DNA of 64,000 nucleotides from positions 558,001 to 622,000 of the forward strand of contig NZ_MAQW01000012.1 in assembly GCF_001682855.1 (NCBI RefSeq). The letters run 5' to 3'. Position numbers and translations under genes: made by a program. Under the pieces are notes generated by a model. The model had not been told where the DNA came from. It saw nothing but the letters and a program-made list of their open reading frames with translations, and did no database searches. Positions 32,599 through 40,092 of this stretch are shown here, in pieces (positions within the stretch are counted from its first letter, which is position 1; every line of letters starts with the position of its first letter). The DNA is from Bacillus sp. FJAT-27264 (GTDB lineage Bacteria; Bacillota; Bacilli; Paenibacillales; Paenibacillaceae).

Positions 32599-33174
32599 AT
32601 GTCGCAATTGGTACAAAAGAAATCCCGGCCTCATGTCACCGCTTTTGTTTTGCGCAAAACTGCCAGAACCATGCTGCCGTTCTATACAAAAATCGCCAAG
32701 GACGATAAGTTCGCCAGGGAGTGGTCAAAAGCAGTAGTTACAGCGAATCTCAACCTTATGGGTGAGCTCTTGGCAAGAATCCCCTCACTGGCCGGAAATC
32801 AGAATTATGGAACGAATGCCATCGGATACTTTATTTCTTTTCCCTTCACGCCGCCTGTCGGCTACTATACGAATGGAACCACGATCCCACCGGGTCTGGT
32901 CCAATTTACTTTTAATACAAAAGCTCACCGTTACATTGCCCGTGCCTTACTGCCATTCTATCGAAAGCTGACCACTAGCTGCCGTTATGCCAAGGCTTTG
33001 GCTTACGCAATCCGCCGTAAAGATCAGAGAACGGTGAATTGTATGGTACGAAGACTCGTGAAGAGCTCTGCCCTACGCTCTGTAATCATCGAAGACAGCG
33101 GTATAGCCCTCTTATTCAGGACGCCCTTTAGTAAGTATCCTTACCGCAATCTGCTTTTTCGTGAAACCTATTAA
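32599..33174 (+). CDS. Protein with an internal duplication, unknown function
   Basis: A 191-residue protein of no family I recognise. Two halves share a motif: T-A-R-T-M-L-P-F-Y-T-K-I near the start and I-A-R-A-L-L-P-F-Y-R-K-L in the middle, each followed by a helical, basic segment of about 30 residues, so the gene seems to arise from an internal duplication. The linker (G-Y-F-I-S-F-P-F-T-P-P-V-G-Y-Y-T) is aromatic and Pro/Gly-rich. No signal peptide or membrane segment. AAAGGAGG sits 9 nt before the ATG at 32599; the ATG at 32590 abuts it and is unlikely. Confidence 0.65.
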   Translation: MSQLVQKKSRPHVTAFVLRKTARTMLPFYTKIAKDDKFAREWSKAVVTANLNLMGELLARIPSLAGNQNYGTNAIGYFISFPFTPPVGYYTNGTTIPPGLVQFTFNTKAHRYIARALLPFYRKLTTSCRYAKALAYAIRRKDQRTVNCMVRRLVKSSALRSVIIEDSGIALLFRTPFSKYPYRNLLFRETY

Positions 33175-33260
33175 ATGACCTGCAACCTTTCCAATCATTG
33201 CCTCGTCAAAGGGAACAAGCAATGGCCAAGCGGCCAATCCAATGACAAGGTGGAATAAAC

Positions 33261-33938
33261 ATGAACATGAATTTTAAAAAAAGCGCATTTGCAGCGATGG
33301 CTACAGTAACTCTTCTCTCTTTCTCCCTTGGGAGTCAAGTATTTGCCGCAGAGACTAGCTTCAAGGATCTTGATTCCGTAGCTGGTAAAGAAAAGATTAT
33401 TTCCCTTAAAGATCAGGGCCTGATCAAAGGAGTTACAGAGACCTCCTTCCTGCCTGCTTCGAAAGTGACGGTAGCCCAAGGCGTACAATTCATTGCTGGA
33501 GGACTTCAGCTCAGCCTGGCCGCGATTGATTTCAATATTGCCCCTACAGCCAGCGGCCTGTTCACCAACGTGAAGGACAATGCCTGGTATGCAGAAGCAT
33601 TCATTAATGCGCACTACAATCGGGTGGACATACCGAAAGATGTGAAGCCTTCCCAAATTTTGACCAGAGAGCAATTCACCAGCATGCTGGTTCAGGGTGT
33701 GGAAGCCATCGGCAATCTGCCAATGATCAATATCAAGCCTGCCGACATCGCGGATGACAGCCAGCTTGACCCTTCCTACCAAGGTGCGGTTCAACGCTCG
33801 CTTGTCTACAAGATTAACACGCTGGACAGTAACGGTAAGTTCAATCCAAAAGGTGAAATCACCCGTGCCGAAGCCGCCATCATGGTCTACAATGCAGTGG
33901 ACTACCTGAAGTCCCGCGAAGCTGCAGCTGCTGAATAA
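33261..33938 (+). CDS. Secreted SLH-repeat protein
   Basis: A 225-residue exported protein: signal peptide (about 1-30, ending V-F-A-A) followed by three S-layer-homology-like repeats and nothing else. Repeat 1 has K-D-Q-G-L-I-K-G, repeat 2 F-T-N-V-K-D-N-A-W-Y-A-E-A, and repeat 3 G-K-F-N-P-K-G-E-I-T-R-A-E-A-A-I-M-V. SLH trimers bind pyruvylated secondary wall polymers, so it likely coats the cell wall without an attached enzyme. AAGGTGG precedes the ATG. It is a paralogue of the protein at 50928, and a relic of a third copy's 3' end lies at 37144. Confidence 0.82.
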   Translation: MNMNFKKSAFAAMATVTLLSFSLGSQVFAAETSFKDLDSVAGKEKIISLKDQGLIKGVTETSFLPASKVTVAQGVQFIAGGLQLSLAAIDFNIAPTASGLFTNVKDNAWYAEAFINAHYNRVDIPKDVKPSQILTREQFTSMLVQGVEAIGNLPMINIKPADIADDSQLDPSYQGAVQRSLVYKINTLDSNGKFNPKGEITRAEAAIMVYNAVDYLKSREAAAAE

Positions 33939-33978
33939 TCAGCTCATTATCCGCAGTATTTCCCTTTCTATCATGAAA

Positions 33979-34027
33979 AAGAACCTCTATTTTCGCGGTA
34001 TATGCGAAGCTAGAGGTTCTTCTTTAT
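33979..34027 (+). terminator. Intrinsic terminator after the SLH gene
   Basis: AAGAACCTCTA pairs with TAGAGGTTCTT, with an inner TTCGC/GCGAA stem, followed by CTTTATTT. Its right arm (GCGAAGCTAGAGGTT) is nearly the same as that of the hairpin at 37192-37235. Confidence 0.8.
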
Positions 34028-34031
34028 TTGT

Positions 34032-34391
34032 CTACTTGACAAGGATATGACCAATGACCACAAATAAAGCTAATAATAAAAATACAATATTAATACCTAC
34101 ACCTTTTTCTTTTCTTCTTGCATGTAATAATGCTGCTAAGATCAGAATAATGGCTGTGCCAATGGCTGCTAGAAGGGTTAAGACTGGTAAAATCCCCAAT
34201 GCTCCAGGTAAAATTAAACCGATTCCTCCTAATATTTCAGCCGCTCCAACAAATATTAAAAAGCTTCTTGAAGCCTCTCTAGCCCAGACCATCATTTCCA
34301 TTGCCTTGTTCTCTCGAAACAATTTCATGCCACCAGCCCAAAAAAAGACAAGTGCTAATAAAATCTGGACAATCCATAACGCGATAGTCAT
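34032..34391 (-). CDS. DoxX-family membrane protein
   Basis: A 119-residue protein with four hydrophobic segments and the DoxX start L-A-L-V-F-F-W-A-G-G-M-K-L-F, with R-S-F-L-I-F-V-G-A-A-E-I-L-G-G-I-G-L-I-L-P in the middle. DoxX proteins are small quinone-related or redox membrane proteins of loosely defined role. GAGGAG precedes the ATG, only 25 bp after the MFS gene, so it is the second gene of a TetR-regulated operon. It is noticeably more AT-rich than the MFS gene, hinting at a separate origin. Confidence 0.85.
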   Translation of the reverse strand: MTIALWIVQILLALVFFWAGGMKLFRENKAMEMMVWAREASRSFLIFVGAAEILGGIGLILPGALGILPVLTLLAAIGTAIILILAALLHARRKEKGVGINIVFLLLALFVVIGHILVK

Positions 34392-34416
34392 TTTGAGCTT
34401 CTCCTCCCTCGGTCCT

Positions 34417-35925
34417 TTAGCCGTGCATCATCTCGGTATGCGGCGCTTCCTCCGCCTTTTTGCTGCCTCTGCGGAGCAGAAGACCCAGTACTGCACCACC
34501 AATGGCGACGAACATCATAATATGGAAGGTGTCGTCAAAGCCTTTTACAAGTAGATTCTGGGTTGCCAGCTTCACTGCTTCCGGCGAAGTTGCTGCAGAA
34601 CTGACTCCCGCGGCAGCTGCCGCCTCCTTCATTTCAAGTGCATGCGTTGCTGTTCTGGAGGTCAGAATCGTCACAAGTGTCGAAATCGCCAGGGAATTGA
34701 TTACCTGCTGCATGGAATTGGTCAACGAAGTCACCCGGTTCACCAGATGGCGTGGCGCTTTATTAAGGAGATGCGTATTCATCGGCATGATCATCAGCCC
34801 CATACCCGCACCACACATCAGCAGCGGCAAGATTACATCCCGTGATGTTATGGTCAAATCCACGTGGGAGTACTGATACAGCGCCCCGGAGATCAAGCCG
34901 AGACCGCCAACGATGAGCCAACGTACTCCGATTTTATCGAACAGCATCCCGGCAATCGGCATCACCAGTCCTGAAGCAATGGCCTGCGGTAGCATCGTCA
35001 AGCCGGTATCAAAAGCACCGAAACCACGTGCCTGCTGCAAGAATTGCGGCATTAGGAACAACGCGCCGTACAGCCCGAACTGCCCGATCCACTGGACGAT
35101 GATGCCTAGACTGAAGTCTATGGAACCCATCACACGCAGTTCTAATAGCGGTGTTCGTGCTCTTAATTCCACGATAACAAACAGAATCAGGGCAGCGGCA
35201 CCAAGACCCAGACCAAACAGCGTTTTGCTGGACGTCCAGCTCTCAGCTCCCTGGCTAACTCCGTAGGTTAATGCGGCAAAAGCCAGCGGACCAAGAATCA
35301 TACCCAACTTATCCATCCCCGGGACCTCAGTTCGCTCCACTTTGGGCAACTTTCGCATGCCGATTATCAGACAGATGATACCAATTGGAATATTGATTAG
35401 AAAAATCCAACGCCAGGAATGGAATTCAACAAGCCAGCCAGACAGTACAGGGCCAATTGCCGGGGCAAACAGAACAGGAATGCCCATAAGACCCATCACA
35501 ACGCCAACCTTACCAGGTGGGCTAAGTCGGTAGACGTACGCCATAGCTATCGGAATTACGCTACCTCCCCCAAGTCCTTGAATGACCCGAAATGTAATCA
35601 ACCATTCCGCACTATTGGGCAGCGCGCACAAAATGGATCCTATCGTAAACAAAACAACAGCACTTAAGAACACTCTCTTGGCCCCGAACCGGTCGGAAAG
35701 CCAGCCCGACAGCGGGATGACTGAAGCCTGCGCCAGCATATAGCCGGTAACTACCCATTGCAGTGTAGTCAGGTTTGTATCGAAGTCCTTCAACAGTGTG
35801 GGTAATGCAACGTTCATAGCCGTGGAGTCTAGCGCTACCATGAATACCCCGGCAATAATCGCAATCAGCGGGATCAGGATGCTCGATATGCGAAATTCAC
35901 GTTCCGGTTGTACCGTATGTTCCAT
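34417..35925 (-). CDS. DHA2-family (EmrB/QacA) multidrug MFS transporter
   Basis: A 502-residue drug:proton antiporter with about fourteen membrane segments. Typical motifs are D-S-T-A-M-N-V-A-L-P (helix 1), G-Y-M-L-A-Q-A-S-V-I-P-L-S-G-W-L-S-D-R-F-G-A-K-R (motif A) and V-I-Q-G-L-G-G-G-S-V-I-P-I-A (motif B/C region). It expels lipophilic or cationic toxic compounds. The frame is open to 36165, but AAGGAGG precedes the ATG at 35925. Two TetR-type operators lie just upstream and a tetR gene is divergent, so expression is probably drug-inducible. Confidence 0.92.
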   Translation of the reverse strand: MEHTVQPEREFRISSILIPLIAIIAGVFMVALDSTAMNVALPTLLKDFDTNLTTLQWVVTGYMLAQASVIPLSGWLSDRFGAKRVFLSAVVLFTIGSILCALPNSAEWLITFRVIQGLGGGSVIPIAMAYVYRLSPPGKVGVVMGLMGIPVLFAPAIGPVLSGWLVEFHSWRWIFLINIPIGIICLIIGMRKLPKVERTEVPGMDKLGMILGPLAFAALTYGVSQGAESWTSSKTLFGLGLGAAALILFVIVELRARTPLLELRVMGSIDFSLGIIVQWIGQFGLYGALFLMPQFLQQARGFGAFDTGLTMLPQAIASGLVMPIAGMLFDKIGVRWLIVGGLGLISGALYQYSHVDLTITSRDVILPLLMCGAGMGLMIMPMNTHLLNKAPRHLVNRVTSLTNSMQQVINSLAISTLVTILTSRTATHALEMKEAAAAAGVSSAATSPEAVKLATQNLLVKGFDDTFHIMMFVAIGGAVLGLLLRRGSKKAEEAPHTEMMHG

Positions 35926-35996
35926 TCTCTTCTCCTCCTTTATCGCCATCTCAGGAATCATTGACCTTTGAAATGGATCTAAATTATAATTAGTGA

Positions 35997-36046
35997 ACGG
36001 ACAATTGTCCGTGTTGGCATTAATTAGTCTACGGACAATTGTCCGC
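35997..36046. promoter_or_regulatory. Pair of TetR-type operators
   Basis: ACGGACAATTGTCCGT (35997-36012) and ACGGACAATTGTCCGC (36031-36046) share the perfect 14-bp palindrome CGGACAATTGTCCG, with centres 34 bp apart. They lie between the divergent MFS and tetR starts and probably control both. Confidence 0.85.
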
Positions 36047-36107
36047 ATTGTCAATTCCCTACTTTTATTTTTCAAAAAATATACGCTGCAACCAAAAGGA
36101 GCCCCGT

Positions 36108-36755
36108 ATGAAAAAAACAGAGAAAGCTTCGCTTGCCCCAATAGACCCTGCAAACCAACAAACAATCGATCCTTATCATGAACGCATATTGAATGCAGCC
36201 CGAGAACTTTTCAAAGCGTCAGGCCTGGAAAATGTCAGCATGTACAGCATTGCCAAGCAGGCCGGCATCGGCCAAGGCTCCCTATACCGCCGTTTTACTG
36301 ACAAAGGTGAGATTTGCTCAGCCCTTCTGCGGGACAGCACGGGTCGTTTCTTGACCGAACTGGAGAGGGAAGCACAGAGCTCTAACGCAGACGATCCGGC
36401 ACTTCAGCGTCTTCAGAACAGCATCGAGCAGGTGGTCGATTTCATTGATCAGCATGCGGAGCTGCTACACCTGATCAAATCTGAGTTTGTGGGCAAGAAG
36501 CAGCTCACCCAATTCGAGCACCCTTTTTTCCGGCGGGTAAATGTTATCTTCACAGAATTGCTATCGCAAGCTGCCGAGAACGGTGAGATCGTGGACATTG
36601 ACCCGCATTTTACCGTGACTGCGCTCCTGTCCGTGCTGAGCCCCGATCTTTATCTCTATCAGCAGAAGGCGCATCAATCTACCAAAGAGGATATTACTCA
36701 GGGGATACTCCGACTGTTCATTGACGGGCTTGCGAGAAAAAAGAGTGATATATGA
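36108..36755 (+). CDS. TetR-family repressor
   Basis: A 215-residue repressor. The helix-turn-helix is near residues 25-70 (I-L-N-A-A-R-E-L-F-K-A-S-G-L-E-N-V-S-M-Y-S-I-A-K-Q-A-G-I-G-Q-G-S-L-Y-R-R-F) and the rest is an all-helical ligand-binding domain. It is expected to bind the paired CGGACAATTGTCCG palindromes and repress the divergent MFS-doxX operon until an exported compound binds. AAAGGAG precedes the ATG at 36108; the frame upstream to 36039 overlaps an operator and is not used. Confidence 0.92.
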   Translation: MKKTEKASLAPIDPANQQTIDPYHERILNAARELFKASGLENVSMYSIAKQAGIGQGSLYRRFTDKGEICSALLRDSTGRFLTELEREAQSSNADDPALQRLQNSIEQVVDFIDQHAELLHLIKSEFVGKKQLTQFEHPFFRRVNVIFTELLSQAAENGEIVDIDPHFTVTALLSVLSPDLYLYQQKAHQSTKEDITQGILRLFIDGLARKKSDI

Positions 36756-36888
36756 AGTGAAACTAAGATTCATACTGGGGATCAGGCGTTATTCTAGCGA
36801 AGTTAAGGCTTAGCTTAGGTCGCAACTCTCCTATTTTCTGTACCATACTTCTTAACAAAGAAAAATGGATCTGCCTACTCAACTAACA

Positions 36889-37063
36889 GCATTTTTGTAC
36901 CTTATTTTCCTTAAATAGAGGTGAATTAGGGAAATAAGAGCATTTTTGTACCTTATTTTTAAAAAAATACGCTGAACGGCCTATTCTGGAAGAATTAACA
37001 TATAAAATTGCCCTTAATTACCGTCGATCCTATAGTTGCGTAAGATTTAGGGTACAAAAATGC
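36889..37063. repeat. Intergenic repeat element, copy 1
   Basis: GCATTTTTGTACC occurs at 36889-36901 and again at 36940-36952; its exact reverse complement GGTACAAAAATGC ends the element at 37051-37063. The interior (CTATTCTGGAAGAATTAACA) aligns with the interior of the element at 61494-61670. No ORF is present. It could be a MITE-like or hairpin-forming RNA repeat. Confidence 0.65.
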
Positions 37064-37143
37064 CGTTAATTGCACATCGGTTTAATAATTTCTGAGCTTT
37101 GCGTGTTACTTTAATGCGTTCTATGTAAGCTGCTTTTTTATCT

Positions 37144-37235
37144 CCTGAAGTCCCGCGAAGCCTCAGTTACTGAATAAGAGCAGCTAACGCTAAAAAAACC
37201 TCCGGCTCCGCACATGTACGCGAAGCTGGAGGTTG
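37144..37235 (+). pseudogene. Relic of the 3' end of an SLH-protein gene plus its terminator
   Basis: CCTGAAGTCCCGCGAAGC (37144 on) matches the end of the SLH gene at 33261 almost base for base. In frame it reads L-K-S-R-E-A-S-V-T-E-stop, against L-K-S-R-E-A-A-A-A-E-stop in the intact gene. After the stop, a hairpin (37192-37235, AACCTCC...GGAGGTT with GCGAAGC in the right arm) corresponds to the intact gene's terminator. Nothing upstream of 37144 resembles the rest of the gene. Confidence 0.7.
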
Positions 37236-37518
37236 ATTACAATATCACCAGTTATTCATCTTAAAACACCAAAAATATTGCTTATAAAAGCATCTTTTTT
37301 GTTGACGTACGATCATTATTTCCAGTTTGCTCAGCTTTTCTAGGGTTATTAGTCCTTCTTGATGCTCTAATCAGTTCTTATGTATAAGTTTACCTCTCTT
37401 GCTATTTGATTAAATATTTTATGTTACTCCGAATAAATCAAGGATATTTAACTTTTCTGCTTCAGATGCTCTTTGCACTTTATTACTCCTTTTGAAGGTC
37501 AAACACCTCTTATTCCCT

Positions 37519-37902
37519 CTAAATATTTGTTACATTTATTACTGTTTTTGTTCTCTTATAGTACGTTATTTCAATATCCTTATCCTTCTCAAGTTCTCTT
37601 ATTTGTCTGCTAGTTATATTAAACTTTTTCACCCTACCATTTGATATTTTTAAAACAACTTTATTACCATTTACAGTGGTCAATCGACCTTTTAATACCA
37701 TAAAGTCCTGCTTCGCTAAATCTAAGATTATCACAACCGCAAGAAACACAAACATTGGTATGGGTAGGGACACTAAAGTTAACAACCAAGTGGGGCGCTC
37801 TTGCACGATATTTAGCAACAATTGTATCGATGAAGTTATGATAAACACTATCGAGATAAACAAAAATACTTGTAAAGTTGACTTCGCAGTCCTTTCTTTC
37901 AT
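37519..37902 (-). CDS. Small two-helix membrane protein, unknown
   Basis: A 127-residue protein with two membrane helices (about 9-31 and 38-62) and a basic cytosolic tail that reads like a small beta barrel (V-L-K-G-R-L-T-T-V-N-G-N-K-V-V-L-K-I-S-N-G-R-V). No family is recognised. The ribosome binding site AAAGGAGGG is excellent. The gene and its upstream neighbour are AT-rich compared with the rest of the window and may be recent arrivals. Confidence 0.65.
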   Translation of the reverse strand: MKERTAKSTLQVFLFISIVFIITSSIQLLLNIVQERPTWLLTLVSLPIPMFVFLAVVIILDLAKQDFMVLKGRLTTVNGNKVVLKISNGRVKKFNITSRQIRELEKDKDIEITYYKRTKTVINVTNI

Positions 37903-37950
37903 CTTGACCCTCCTTTCATTACAGCGTTGTTATCAGATACTACTAGCAGT

Positions 37951-38223
37951 TTAGAGTGGCCCCGAGATATCTTCGTCTTCTGATCCTTCACCTAGTGGTA
38001 ATGATGCTTTAAGTAATTCGCCTTGGTTATCCATTTGTCGCAAAAATGCATTAACAGTGTCAACATCTATCCTTTGCACTATTATCATGTGTCCTATATG
38101 AATCCCTGGTAATTCTGGTGCTGCTAGTCTAGCAAAATACTGCTTTAACTTATCAGGTGTCGTAATGATGCACCAACGTTTTACTCGATCATTAAATGTT
38201 AATGTAATTTCAATGAATTCCAT
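37951..38223 (-). CDS. Small acidic-tailed protein, unknown
   Basis: A 90-residue ORF (MEFIEITLTFNDRVKRWCII ...) with no recognised family; the C-terminus is acidic (G-E-G-S-E-D-E-D-I-S-G-P-L). I see no good Shine-Dalgarno before the ATG, so the start, or the gene itself, is uncertain. It precedes the two-helix membrane gene by 48 bp on the same strand, and the pair could be an operon. The size and paired layout would fit an immunity-type or phage-derived gene, but nothing specific supports this. Confidence 0.45.
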   Translation of the reverse strand: MEFIEITLTFNDRVKRWCIITTPDKLKQYFARLAAPELPGIHIGHMIIVQRIDVDTVNAFLRQMDNQGELLKASLPLGEGSEDEDISGPL

Positions 38224-38291
38224 TGTTTCAACATCATCATCAAATTTCCAATCAGATCACCCTAGTTAAATGAATTTAATATGCCCTGCTA

Positions 38292-38319
38292 TTTACAATA
38301 CTATAAAATATGGTATATT
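38292..38319 (+). promoter_or_regulatory. Candidate sigma-A promoter of the thiamine operon
   Basis: TTTACA (38292-38297) and TATATT (38314-38319) are separated by 16 bp and lie about 45 bp upstream of the TPP aptamer, the expected place for the operon promoter. Each hexamer differs from consensus at one position. Confidence 0.55.
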
Positions 38320-38364
38320 TATAACCGAATTATGAAACTTGATAGCGATAAAAGTATTTTTTCA

Positions 38365-38452
38365 CTAGGGGAGCCTGAATTGGCTGAGACGAAAGCGGTA
38401 AGCTTCGGACCCTTGGAACCTGATCTGGATCATACCAGCGGAGGGAAGTGGA
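38365..38452 (+). promoter_or_regulatory. TPP riboswitch (THI element)
   Basis: The conserved aptamer parts are all present: GGGGAGC, then GGCTGAGA, a P3-like GCGGTAAGCTTCGGAC segment, ACCCTTGGAACCTGATCTGG, and the closing CATACCAGCGGAGGGAAGTGG region. Binding of thiamine pyrophosphate should favour the terminator at 38502-38541 and switch off the downstream uptake and salvage genes. Confidence 0.95.
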
Positions 38453-38501
38453 ACTGAAATTCGGGTATTGCATGGCACTTCTTTTTGCAAACTTAAATTT
38501 T

Positions 38502-38541
38502 AGGCCCCTTTATTTCCGCCGGGAGATGAAGGGGTCTTTTT
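38502..38541 (+). terminator. Riboswitch-controlled terminator
   Basis: GGCCCCTT pairs with AAGGGGTC around an 18-nt loop and runs into five T. It lies between the TPP aptamer and the first Shine-Dalgarno, which is the layout of a transcription-terminating riboswitch. It also means that translation cannot begin upstream of it in the expressed state. Confidence 0.85.
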
Positions 38542-38564
38542 ATCGTGCTAAGGAGGTTACGTGG

Positions 38565-39335
38565 ATTACAGAAATCATCTCTGTACACAATTTATCCTAT
38601 GCCTACACTAAATCCGCATTGCCACCAGTATTGTCAGACATTTCGCTTACGGTTTCTCAAGGTGAGTTCGTTTCCGTTGTTGGGACCAGCGGATGCGGAA
38701 AAAGTACGCTTTTTAAAATTATCGCCGGATTGCTGGAGCCGAGCAGCGGTGATCTGCGTCTTCATGGGATTTCCGCTACCAACGAACGGCTGGGCCAGAT
38801 CGCTTACATGCCTCAGCAGGATCTGTTGCTACCTTGGAGGACTGTGCTGGAGAACTGCCTGCTACCATGGGAAATCAAGCGGAGCCGCAGCAAAGCCGAG
38901 GTTACCAGTCAAATAAGTGAGCTGCTGCAGCGCTTAGGTCTGGCCGGGATTGAAGGATCGTTCCCGCATGAACTGTCAGGCGGAATGCGGCAGCGGGTAG
39001 CTTTTCTGCGAACGCTAATTACGGGGGGCGACCTGTTGCTGCTAGACGAACCTTTTGGGGCACTGGATCACATGACCAAGCGGGAAATGCATAGCTGGTT
39101 GCTAGAGATATTAGACGAGCTGGACAAGACGATTCTCTTTATTACGCATGATCTGGAAGAGGCTCTGCTGCTCAGTGACCGCATCTTCCTCTTACCTGGA
39201 CAGGCCGGTGGGTGCGTTGAAGAAATACTTGTGGATCTCCCTAGACCCCGGCATAGAAAGATGAATTACGAACCGCGGTTTATAGAGCTGCGGGCTGAAT
39301 TGGAGCGCAAATTGTATGATAACCCGGCTGTTTAG
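38565..39335 (+). CDS. thiZ: Thiamine-precursor ABC transporter ATPase (ThiZ-like), probable ATT start
   Basis: ATPase of a nitrate/taurine/HMP-type importer, 256 residues. Walker A is G-T-S-G-C-G-K-S (40-47), the signature is L-S-G-G-M-R-Q-R, Walker B is L-L-L-D-E-P-F-G-A-L-D and the switch is I-T-H-D. It precedes permease and NMT1/THI5-like binding-protein genes and follows a TPP riboswitch, so it probably drives uptake of a pyrimidine precursor such as formylaminopyrimidine. AAGGAGG (38550-38556) is followed after 8 nt by ATT, then codons for T-E-I-I-S-V. The in-frame ATG and GTG upstream lie inside the riboswitch terminator or aptamer, and downstream TTGs would remove core residues, so ATT is the likely start. 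Confidence 0.82.
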   Translation: MTEIISVHNLSYAYTKSALPPVLSDISLTVSQGEFVSVVGTSGCGKSTLFKIIAGLLEPSSGDLRLHGISATNERLGQIAYMPQQDLLLPWRTVLENCLLPWEIKRSRSKAEVTSQISELLQRLGLAGIEGSFPHELSGGMRQRVAFLRTLITGGDLLLLDEPFGALDHMTKREMHSWLLEILDELDKTILFITHDLEEALLLSDRIFLLPGQAGGCVEEILVDLPRPRHRKMNYEPRFIELRAELERKLYDNPAV

Positions 39336-40092
39336 AAAAAACTTGCAGAATTACGGGCCGTTCCTTCTTCTGCTGCTCTTTATTCTCGGTCTATGGGAGA
39401 TGCTGGCGCGGACAGGATTCCTTCCACCATTCATTCTTCCAGGTCCTCTGTCGATAGGGACAGCTCTGTATGAGAACAGGAAAATCTTGTTCGGGCTGCA
39501 TTTGCCCGCCACGTTGCAAGAGGTACTGATCGGCTACGCCTTATCCGTTACCTGTGGCACCTTGCTGGGACTTGGCATGCATACTTGGCGTCCGCTGGAA
39601 AAGGCACTTTATCCCTTTATTATCATCAGCCAGACTATTCCACTCATCGCGCTGTCTCCCGTCTTTATTATGTGGTTCGGATACACGCTGTGGAGTAAGG
39701 TGGCCGTGGTCTTCCTGACCGCTTTTTTCCCAGTGGTAGTGGGTACTTATGACGGGCTGCAGCAGAAGAGTCCCGCTTACGAGGATCTGCTCCGCACCAT
39801 GGGCGCCAACACCCGCCAAATCCTGCTCAAGACACGGATTCCACTGGCTCTGCCTTCTTTCTTCTCCGGTCTCAAGCTGTCGATGGTCTACTGCGTGATC
39901 GGGGCGACGATTGGCGAATGGCTAGGCGGCAGCAAGGGACTTGGATATTTTAGCCGCAGGATGGCAGGGAATTTGCAGAGTAAAGAAATGTTTGCCGCAG
40001 TGGTCCTGCTTTCCGCGATGGGCGTTGGTTTATTTCTGATTATCACTATGATCGAAAAGATTATTTTCAAGAAAAGAGGCTTTCACAAATGA
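39316..40092 (+). CDS. thiX: Thiamine-precursor ABC transporter permease (ThiX-like)
   Basis: A 258-residue inner-membrane subunit with about six helices and the cytoplasmic EAA-like loop (L-L-R-T-M-G-A-N-T-R-Q-I-L-L-K-T-R-I-P-L-A-L-P). It belongs to the binding-protein-dependent permease family of the SsuC/ThiX type. Its ATG overlaps the end of the ATPase gene by 20 bp, and its own end overlaps the binding-protein gene by 4 bp, so translation is coupled along the transporter genes. Confidence 0.88.
   Translation: MITRLFRKNLQNYGPFLLLLLFILGLWEMLARTGFLPPFILPGPLSIGTALYENRKILFGLHLPATLQEVLIGYALSVTCGTLLGLGMHTWRPLEKALYPFIIISQTIPLIALSPVFIMWFGYTLWSKVAVVFLTAFFPVVVGTYDGLQQKSPAYEDLLRTMGANTRQILLKTRIPLALPSFFSGLKLSMVYCVIGATIGEWLGGSKGLGYFSRRMAGNLQSKEMFAAVVLLSAMGVGLFLIITMIEKIIFKKRGFHK

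Larger units (their letters stand above)
36756..37518. other. Gene-free region with repeats and a gene relic
   Basis: About 760 bp with no convincing ORF. It holds a 36773-36825 motif resembling 46033-46076, a repeat element with GCATTTTTGTACC-type ends (36889-37063), a relic of an SLH-gene 3' end with its hairpin (37144-37235), and AT-rich unassigned sequence from 37240 to 37518. Confidence 0.6.
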
